Shown: piece by piece, positions 58,105-64,000 of the stretch
How positions within the stretch are numbered: position 1 is the first letter of the stretch
How the letters are laid out: every line of letters starts with the position of its first letter
NCBI RefSeq assembly: GCF_020009625.1
Contig: NZ_JAIHLP010000002.1
Coordinates: forward strand, 1,674,001-1,738,000
Direction: 5' to 3'
Origin: Leifsonia poae
Lineage (GTDB): Bacteria; Actinomycetota; Actinomycetes; Actinomycetales; Microbacteriaceae
DNA: 64,000 nucleotides
Program-made: the position numbers and the translations under genes
The notes under the pieces: generated by a model
The model's database searches: none
Seen by the model: only the letters and a program-made list of their open reading frames with translations
What the model was told of the DNA's origin: nothing

Positions 58105-58971
58105 TCAGCCTTTGAGGCCGGTCTGCGCGAGACCCTGCACGAACTGCCGCTGGGCGACGACGAACACGATCAGCACGGGGACGGCGGTCATCGTCGCCGC
58201 AGCGAGCTGAACGTTCCACATGGGTCCACTGTAGGCGTCGACGAAACGGGTGAGCGCCTGCGGGAGCGTGAACAGTTCGGGCGATGTGAGGTAGACCGTC
58301 GGCTCCAAGTACAGATTCCATACGTTGAGGAAGGTGAAGATCGCGACAGCCGCCAGTGCGGGACGCGCCAGGGGCATCGCGATCCGCCACCAGATCGCGG
58401 GACGTCCCAGCCCGTCGAGTCGGGCGGCCTCCTCGAGCTCGACCGGGAGCGAGATGAAGAACTGCCGCATGATGAAGGTCGCCAGCACGCTGGGCGCGCC
58501 GAAAGAGGTCACCAGGATGAGCGGCCAGTGCGTGTTGACCAGCCCGAGCGTGTTGAACATCTGGAACAGCGGGACGATGGTGACCTCGCTGGGGATGAGG
58601 AGACCGACGAGCACGACGAGGAACAGCACATTCTGCCCGGGGAAGCGGATGCGCGCGAAAGCGTACCCCGCCATCGACGAGATGGTCATGGTGACGACGG
58701 TCACCACCACCGCGATGTATGCGCTGTTGAAGTACTGACGGGCGAAAGGCTGGAAGGTGAACGCCTTGACGTAGGCCGCCATTGTCGGGTCGAGCGGGAT
58801 CAGGGACGGCGGGAAGGCGAAGATCTCGTTGACGGTCTTGAACGAGGAGGTGATCATCCACCACGTCGGGAAGAGGAACGGGACCGCCATGACGAACAAC
58901 ACGATGTAGAGCACGGCGCGTCGGCCGGGTCGTCGGCGCCGCTGGGGCGTCGGGTGCGTTTCAGTTCTCAT
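58105..58971 (-). CDS. CUT1-type ABC transporter permease (MalG type)
   Basis: A 288-residue permease with six helices; coupling loop EEAARLDGLGRPAIWWRIAMPLARP. It overlaps the end of the MalF-type gene by 11 bases. It ends QRQFVQGLAQTGLKG, usual for MalG. It belongs to the operon with the FAD oxidoreductase and the CE7 esterase, so an acetylated oligosaccharide is a plausible cargo. Confidence 0.92.
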   Translation of the reverse strand: MRTETHPTPQRRRRPGRRAVLYIVLFVMAVPFLFPTWWMITSSFKTVNEIFAFPPSLIPLDPTMAAYVKAFTFQPFARQYFNSAYIAVVVTVVTMTISSMAGYAFARIRFPGQNVLFLVVLVGLLIPSEVTIVPLFQMFNTLGLVNTHWPLILVTSFGAPSVLATFIMRQFFISLPVELEEAARLDGLGRPAIWWRIAMPLARPALAAVAIFTFLNVWNLYLEPTVYLTSPELFTLPQALTRFVDAYSGPMWNVQLAAATMTAVPVLIVFVVAQRQFVQGLAQTGLKG

Positions 58972-59932
58972 AGAAGACCCATCTCTTGCGCAGTTGCCAT
59001 TGGACGACGGTGAGGACGAGCACGATGACGAAGAGCAGAATCGCCAGGGTCGACCCGTAGCCGAAGTGGTGGAAGTCGAAGGCCTGCTGGAACAGGTAGT
59101 ACACGAGCACGGTCGTCGACAATCCGGGACCGCCGGCGGTGAGCACCGCGATCTGGGCGAAGACCTGCAGGGCGCCGACGATGGTGATGATGACCGTGAG
59201 CAGGATGGTCGGCGAGATCAGCGGAAGCGTGATCCGCCGGAACAGCGTCCCCGCCGTCGCGCCGTCGACCCGTCCGGCCTCGTACAGCTCCTCCGGAACG
59301 CCCTGCAGCGCCGAGAGGAAGAGGATCATGTTGAGCCCGACGTTCTTGAACACCTGCACGACGATGACCGCGGCGAGGGCGGTCGGCCCGCTCTGGAGCC
59401 AGTTGGGGCCCTCGATGTGGAAGACGCGCAGGAAGCCGTTGATGCCGCCGTTGTCCTGCAACAGAAAACCCCAGACGATGGTCCAGGCGACGATCGAGAC
59501 CACGACGGGCGAGAAGAACACGGTGCGGAAGAACGCGATCCCGCGACCCTTCCGGTTGAGGAGCACCGCGAGCAGCAGGGCGAGCGGGATGTTCAGGCAC
59601 ACCAGCCCGACCGAGAACACGGCGGTGACACCGAGTACCTCCCCGATCTGCGGGTCGGCGAGCAACTGCCGGTAGTTGTCGGCCCCGACGAACTGGATCG
59701 TGCCCGACAGCACGTTCCACTCGTGGAAGCTGTAGTAGACGACGAGTCCGAGCGGGATCAGCACGAAGGCGACGATGCCCAGCAACTGCGGCGCGATGAA
59801 CAGGTAGCCGGTGAGGTTCTCGCGTCGTCGGAGGGTGAGAAAGCGGCGGCCGGTGGAGCGCGCCGTCGACCCCCCGGCCCGGGCGCGAGCCCGGGCCGGG
59901 GAAGCCTCGGCCGTGTCGGTCACCGGGATCAT
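58961..59932 (-). CDS. CUT1-type ABC transporter permease (MalF type)
   Basis: A 323-residue permease with six helices and the coupling loop YEAGRVDGATAGTLFRRITLPLISP. A long, Ala-Arg-rich cytoplasmic N-terminus (residues 1-45) precedes helix 1. The ATG at 59932 overlaps the binding-protein stop (ATGA), which decides it over upstream in-frame ATGs. It pairs with the MalG gene downstream. Confidence 0.91.
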   Translation of the reverse strand: MIPVTDTAEASPARARARAGGSTARSTGRRFLTLRRRENLTGYLFIAPQLLGIVAFVLIPLGLVVYYSFHEWNVLSGTIQFVGADNYRQLLADPQIGEVLGVTAVFSVGLVCLNIPLALLLAVLLNRKGRGIAFFRTVFFSPVVVSIVAWTIVWGFLLQDNGGINGFLRVFHIEGPNWLQSGPTALAAVIVVQVFKNVGLNMILFLSALQGVPEELYEAGRVDGATAGTLFRRITLPLISPTILLTVIITIVGALQVFAQIAVLTAGGPGLSTTVLVYYLFQQAFDFHHFGYGSTLAILLFVIVLVLTVVQWQLRKRWVFYEN

Positions 59933-61221
59933 GACCCCAGCAACGGTTTGATCGCGGTGCAGACGCCCTGGAGGACGGCCGGCACGTCGGCGCCGGCCTG
60001 CCACATCGGGTCAAGCGCGGTCTTGACCTTGGCCGCGATCTCTGCGGAGCTGGTGTGGCTCGGTTTGGTGATCGCACCCGTGAACGACGGGAGCACCGCA
60101 TCCTGGATCTGCTGCTTGCTGAGCGTCTTGTTCGAGGCCGACAGTGTGTCGACGTTGAGCAGCGAGGTGCGGGGCGGCGGGAAGTACTGGGCCAGTTGCT
60201 TCGCGTTGGACGGGTTGGTGAAGAAGGCGAGGAACTGCTTCGCCTCGTCGGCGTTTTTGCCCTTCGCGAGCACACCCACCCCGGCCTGCCCGATCACGTT
60301 CTGTTGGCCGTCGGGCCCCTCGGGAAGGGGCTGCATGTCCCACTTGAATGCATCCGTCAGCAGCGTCGCACGCGAGATCTGCGTGACCGTGAACGCGCTG
60401 TCGCCCGCGAAGAAGTCTGCCTTCGTGCCCGGGCCGGGGAACGCCTTCTGCTGGAAGATCGCGTTGTGCAGGTAGGTGAACGCATCCTGCATCTTCTTCG
60501 ACGTGAACGTGCAGGTCTTGCCGTCGGCCGACCAGGGCGCCGCGCCGAAGGAGGCCCACACCGTCGCGAGGTTCGACCAGGTCACGTAGTCGAAGTCCCG
60601 GATCACGATGCCCTGCTTGCCGGTCTTCTGGTTGACCTGCTGGCCGATCTCGGCGAGATCCTTCCAGTTCCACTTGCCCTGCGCCTTGAGCTCGGCCGAC
60701 GTCGGCTCTCCCGCGGCGGCGAGGATGTCGTCGTTCGCGAACATCACGAACGGCGACGTCGAGAACGGGTAGGCGTACAGCTGGCCGCCGGTCGTCCACA
60801 GCTTCGTCGCGTCGCTGCTGATGTCGGAATAGTCGTACCCCTTCGTGCTCTTCAGCGTGTCGCTGAGCGGAGCGAGCACACCCGAGCTGACGAAGTCCGG
60901 TGCGTCCGCCTCCATCACCCAGGCGAGGTCGGGCTGCTGCCCGCCGGCGATCTGGGTGGTGAGCGTCGTCGTGTAGTCGGCGGCGGGGAGGGAGTCGAAG
61001 GTGATCTTCCCGATCTCCGGGTGCGTCTTCTTGTAGTCGTCGGCGATCGACGCGAACAGGGCGAGCTGGGTGGGATCGGCCGTCCAGGTGGTCATCCGCA
61101 GGTCGACGCTCCCCGCCGCCGCTTTCGTCGTCGGTGGGGAGGAGGGGCTGCTGCAGGCGGAGAGAGCTAGCGCGGTGACGGCGATGACCGCCGCTCCCGC
61201 CAGCTTCGTTGCTGGTCTCAT
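59929..61221 (-). CDS. CUT1-type ABC transporter substrate-binding lipoprotein
   Basis: A 430-residue MalE-type lipoprotein with lipobox ALALSAC, followed by a Ser-Pro-rich linker. Blocks PDLAWVMEADAPDFVSSGVL and NVIGQAGVGVLAKGKNADEAKQFLAFF match family binders. Lies 13 bases after the FAD oxidoreductase gene in one operon. The ligand is unknown; esterase and oxidoreductase neighbours suggest a modified sugar. Confidence 0.91.
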   Translation of the reverse strand: MRPATKLAGAAVIAVTALALSACSSPSSPPTTKAAAGSVDLRMTTWTADPTQLALFASIADDYKKTHPEIGKITFDSLPAADYTTTLTTQIAGGQQPDLAWVMEADAPDFVSSGVLAPLSDTLKSTKGYDYSDISSDATKLWTTGGQLYAYPFSTSPFVMFANDDILAAAGEPTSAELKAQGKWNWKDLAEIGQQVNQKTGKQGIVIRDFDYVTWSNLATVWASFGAAPWSADGKTCTFTSKKMQDAFTYLHNAIFQQKAFPGPGTKADFFAGDSAFTVTQISRATLLTDAFKWDMQPLPEGPDGQQNVIGQAGVGVLAKGKNADEAKQFLAFFTNPSNAKQLAQYFPPPRTSLLNVDTLSASNKTLSKQQIQDAVLPSFTGAITKPSHTSSAEIAAKVKTALDPMWQAGADVPAVLQGVCTAIKPLLGS

Positions 61222-61234
61222 TGGTGCTCCTTGG

Positions 61235-62839
61235 TCAGTAGCCGGTGACGTCGGGCCAGTGCAGCTCGACGCCGTTCGCGGCCAACAGGGATTGGAACTC
61301 CTCCAGGGCGGAGGGAGTGTTGCGGACCGCGCGAGGATCCATCGCACGGTCCAGGCAGAAGGCCGCTAGCCAGCCCACTGCCTCGCCGATCCCCCACTCC
61401 ACCGGGTGCAGCCGGAAGGCGCCGTTGGTGATGTGGGTGGTTCCGACGTTCTTGCCCGCGGGGAGCAGGTTCCGCATCCGGATCGGGATGAGGGCTCCAA
61501 GCGGGATCTCGAAGGGGACGGAGGCGACGTCGATGTAGTTGTCGCCCCCGGTGGAGGGGTGCAGGTCGATGCGGTACATGCCGACCCCGACCGAATCGGG
61601 GAAGGTCGCCGGCGCATCGCTGCCGCGGGCGGCGATGGAGAGGTCGCCCTCGACCACCGTGTACTCCGCCACGATGCGCCGGGACTCGCGGATGTACGGC
61701 GCCTGGGCGAAGCCGTCTTCGGTGCCGGTCACGTCCGGGCGCAGCCGGAGGCCAGGCCATCCGGCGCCCCCGTCCGGGCGCGGGGCCTCGGTCTGCAGCC
61801 AGTAGAGCATGGCGCGGGACTGCGCCTTCGCGGCGTCGAGGTGCTCCTGCGCATCCGGGGTGTCGATGACCGACCCGTCGATGTAGTCGATCATCGGCCA
61901 GTTCACCAGCACGATGTCGCTGTCGAGGAACCCGGGCTCGAGCGTCTTGCGGGCGAGCATCCGCCGGAAGATCCAGAGTTCGCTGTCCCCGCCGTCGGAG
62001 CGCTGATCGGCGACGGCGGCGAAGGGGTCGTCGTCGATGGTCGGCGTGAAGGTACGCGTCTCGATGTCGAGGGTGCGGGGATGCGGGGCGGTGAGGCTCA
62101 TCATCGGGGCACCCCAGAAGTCGGGCTGCATTGCCCGCCACCGCTCGTAGTCGTCGGGCTTCTCGATCACGTGGTCGCCGTCGACATGGTCGATGACGAA
62201 GCACCACGAGATCGCCTGAACGTTCTGCGGGTCGGCGCTCTCGGGGGCGCTCGGCTCACCGGTCTGGGCGCGGCTCTCGCTCCCGACCACGTATTCGGTG
62301 CCGGTCAGGGGCAGCAACTCGCCGGTCTCGGTCGCGTCGACGACGAGGTCGCCGCTGAGCACGAGGGTCTCCCCGGTGTCGAGCCGGCGCACGGTGACGG
62401 AGACGACACGGTCGCCGTCCACCGCTGCGCCGACGGGGACGGCGGGCTGCACGATCCGCAACCGTCCGGAGCTGCGGTAAGGGGCGAGCATCCGCTCGAT
62501 GACGGCGACACCGGCCCGCGGCTCGGCGCAGAGCCGGCTGACGAGCCCGGCACCCGGGTTGAGGTGGCGTTGGGCTCGGGCCGCGGGCGATAGGGGGTAG
62601 TTCTGGCGGTAGTAGTCCCGGATACCGTCCCGCAGGCCGCGGTAGGAGGCCGTCGACCCGAACTGCTCGATCCAGGTGTGCTCGTCGAGGGTGACGGCCT
62701 GGCTGGTCAGCTGGCCGCCGAGCCAGGCGTACTGCTCGGTGAGGATGACGCTGCGGCCGGCGCGGAGCGCTGCGAGCGCCGCCGAGACGCCGCCGAGGCC
62801 GCCGCCGATGACGAGGAGATCGGCTCGTTCCGCGGTCAT
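61235..62839 (-). CDS. FAD-dependent oxidoreductase (FAD_oxidored family)
   Basis: A 534-residue flavoprotein. The FAD-binding motif GGGLGGVSAALAALRAGRSVILTE lies near residue 12-35, followed by YAWLGGQLTSQAV typical of the FAD_oxidored (PF12831) family. DLVVDATETGELLPLTG is a second characteristic block. Members are often encoded in sugar catabolic operons, and their substrates are mostly unknown. It overlaps the LacI gene stop (ATGA) and precedes the binding protein by 13 bases, so it is the second gene of a LacI-controlled operon. It probably oxidises the imported sugar. Confidence 0.87.
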   Translation of the reverse strand: MTAERADLLVIGGGLGGVSAALAALRAGRSVILTEQYAWLGGQLTSQAVTLDEHTWIEQFGSTASYRGLRDGIRDYYRQNYPLSPAARAQRHLNPGAGLVSRLCAEPRAGVAVIERMLAPYRSSGRLRIVQPAVPVGAAVDGDRVVSVTVRRLDTGETLVLSGDLVVDATETGELLPLTGTEYVVGSESRAQTGEPSAPESADPQNVQAISWCFVIDHVDGDHVIEKPDDYERWRAMQPDFWGAPMMSLTAPHPRTLDIETRTFTPTIDDDPFAAVADQRSDGGDSELWIFRRMLARKTLEPGFLDSDIVLVNWPMIDYIDGSVIDTPDAQEHLDAAKAQSRAMLYWLQTEAPRPDGGAGWPGLRLRPDVTGTEDGFAQAPYIRESRRIVAEYTVVEGDLSIAARGSDAPATFPDSVGVGMYRIDLHPSTGGDNYIDVASVPFEIPLGALIPIRMRNLLPAGKNVGTTHITNGAFRLHPVEWGIGEAVGWLAAFCLDRAMDPRAVRNTPSALEEFQSLLAANGVELHWPDVTGY

Positions 62840-63888
62840 CGGGCGGCGCCCATCGACGGTGCGGCGAGCGTAGCGCCGTCGATGACGGTGCAGTCGAGCA
62901 GCTGTCGCAGGGGCAGCTCGGCGGCGCCGGCCCGCGGCCCGTTGAGGAGCTGGTCGAGGAGCGTGACCGCGACCGACCCCAGCTCGGTGCGCGGCGCACT
63001 CAGCCGGGTGAAATCAAGGGTCTGGGCGCCCCGGCCGCGCTCACCGAGCACGACCACCGAGAGGTCTTCCGGAACCCGGATGCCCTCGGCTGCGGCGAGA
63101 GCGTGCAGCTCCTCCGCATCCGTGGGATCTTCGACGAACAGCACAGTTGCTTCTCCTTCTCTGAGGCGGCGCCAGGCATCCCCGACACCCGCTTCGGTGG
63201 TCTCCGTCTCCCCGAGGGCGACGCCCGCCCTCGCCAACTCGGCGGTCAGAGCGTCGTGACGGTCTCTCGATGATTCGGCCGTCAACGAGAGGTGCGCGTA
63301 GAAGGCGCTCCGATGGCCCGCCTCGACGGCTTTACGCGCCAGGGTCTGGGTGGGGGTGACGTAGTCGACACCGACGTAGGCGATCCCGTCGACGTCGCGG
63401 CGACCGATGGCTACGAAGGCGTACCCGCTGTCGCGCAGGCGGGCGAGCTCGTCCGCATCCATCTCGCTCCCGAGCAGCAGGCAGCCGTCGGCGAGTCGGA
63501 GTCGACTGTTCTCGTTGAAGATCTGGCGGCGCCCGTCGGTGAGGGGCGCGCTGGTGAACATCAGGAGGTCGAAGCCGAGCGCTTCCGCCCTGCTCTCGAT
63601 GCCGGTCAGCAGCGGCGTGTAGAAGTCGGAGGTTTCGTTCGGGAAGGCGTGCTCGTAGGTGAAGACGCCGACGAGGTTGTTCGCGGCGCCGGCGAGGCTG
63701 CGCGCCACCGGGTCGGCGACGTATGTCGTCTGCCGGATGACCGCGAGAACGCGTTCGCGGGTCTCTTCGGGGATGCGTGCACCGTTCTCGGTGCGGCCGT
63801 TGAGCACGAGCGACACGGTCGCCTGACTCACCCCGGCGAGTTCTGCGATTCTGCGCTGCGTGATGCGCGGTGTCCGGCTCGACGTCAT
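62836..63888 (-). CDS. LacI-family repressor heading the FAD/CUT1/CE7 operon
   Basis: A 350-residue LacI protein with helix-turn-helix ITQRRIAELAGVSQATVSLVLNGRTENGARIPEETRERVLAVI, and a ligand domain (VGVFTYEHAFPNETSDFYTPLLTGIESRAEALGF). The ATG at 63888 follows GAGGAGA by 6 nt. As in the transporter operon at 48274 it is the first gene of its own target operon. A candidate operator lies at 63949-63963. Confidence 0.9.
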   Translation of the reverse strand: MTSSRTPRITQRRIAELAGVSQATVSLVLNGRTENGARIPEETRERVLAVIRQTTYVADPVARSLAGAANNLVGVFTYEHAFPNETSDFYTPLLTGIESRAEALGFDLLMFTSAPLTDGRRQIFNENSRLRLADGCLLLGSEMDADELARLRDSGYAFVAIGRRDVDGIAYVGVDYVTPTQTLARKAVEAGHRSAFYAHLSLTAESSRDRHDALTAELARAGVALGETETTEAGVGDAWRRLREGEATVLFVEDPTDAEELHALAAAEGIRVPEDLSVVVLGERGRGAQTLDFTRLSAPRTELGSVAVTLLDQLLNGPRAGAAELPLRQLLDCTVIDGATLAAPSMGAAR

Positions 63889-63948
63889 GGCTGTTCTCCT
63901 CGCTGAGACATCTGGTGTGCGACCGAGCATAAACGACGCTCATGCGCA

Positions 63949-63965
63949 TTAGCAAGCTGCTTATA
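63949..63965. promoter_or_regulatory. Candidate operator overlapping the operon -10
   Basis: TTAGCA-AGC-TGCTTA at 63949-63963 is a near-perfect palindrome (one mismatch in each six-base arm pair). TATAAG on the minus strand (63965-63960) is a probable -10 for the LacI operon, so the site overlaps the promoter. Confidence 0.5.
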
Positions 63966-63992
63966 GGTATTAGCTTCTTGACACGACCACTC

Positions 63993-64000
63993 AGGAGGGA
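63993..64000 (+). promoter_or_regulatory. Ribosome-binding-like tract at the right edge
   Basis: AGGAGGGA at the last eight bases is a strong Shine-Dalgarno-like sequence on the plus strand, so a rightward gene probably starts just outside the window. Its product is not visible. Confidence 0.4.

Noticed and set aside
1..64000. tRNA, rRNA, riboswitch, phage or insertion sequence signals
   Set aside because: I read both strands and all gaps and saw no cloverleaf, no transposase or integrase, no T-box-like or other riboswitch leader; the longest gap is about 204 bases.

Overview
The window is about 64 kb of high-GC DNA with gene-dense, strongly overlapping operons (ATGA and GTGA stop/start overlaps), many GTG starts and several genes with a TANNNT box 6-7 nt before the start codon. 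With the gene content (BioQ-type biotin regulation, DtxR-type iron box, actinobacterial CUT1 sugar transporters, LAXTG surface protein, DUF3566 protein) this points to a Gram-positive actinobacterium, most likely Microbacteriaceae; the family is an inference from gene content. I see no rRNA, tRNA, CRISPR array, IS element or phage gene.

Region 1-9 kb: an iron-siderophore uptake operon on the minus strand (lipoprotein, two permeases, ATPase, probable start of one more gene at the left edge) behind an iron box at 4101-4119, an AraC regulator, and a divergent two-gene ABC exporter whose ATPase sites are complementary and half degenerate. A septum-formation-like lipoprotein follows. Region 9-12.6 kb: a gamma-butyrolactone (A-factor type) signalling set, with an AfsA-like synthase, an ArpA/ScbR-like receptor and an extended SDR protein, then a small PLDc_N/SHOCT membrane protein pair. 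Region 12.6-19 kb: ordinary regulators and membrane proteins, including a GntR-MFS (CynX type) pair and a solitary DUF3566 protein.

Region 19-24.3 kb: a biotin operon: bioQ-like TetR diverging from bioY, acyl-CoA ligase, atypical thiolase, EcfA, EcfT and a CHY zinc-finger protein. Three tandem 15-bp BioQ-like boxes lie between them. Region 24.3-29.9 kb: an XRE-regulated membrane protein/oxidoreductase operon, a SNF2 helicase and an F420/NADP-type oxidoreductase. Region 29.9-35 kb: a CUT1 ABC transporter operon ending in a nucleoside hydrolase, with a divergent LacI regulator and three matching operators. Region 35-44 kb: PAP2 phosphatase, ArsR + CDF zinc exporter, GlxA-type regulator, a GAPDH, a sortase-type surface protein, and an L-lactate dehydrogenase-like gene with its FadR-type regulator and a 41-bp palindrome.

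Region 44-64 kb is a carbohydrate/glycoside island: (a) LacI + CUT1 transporter, divergent from two ADP-ribosylglycohydrolase-family genes; (b) LacI, a frameshifted GH43 gene, binding protein and two permeases, then a paralogous LacI; (c) a decayed SDR gene; (d) a six-gene operon LacI, FAD oxidoreductase, CUT1 binding protein and permeases, CE7 acetyl esterase. None of the four CUT1 transporters has its own ATPase, so a shared MsmK-type ATPase elsewhere is expected. No gene-free stretch exceeds about 210 bases.
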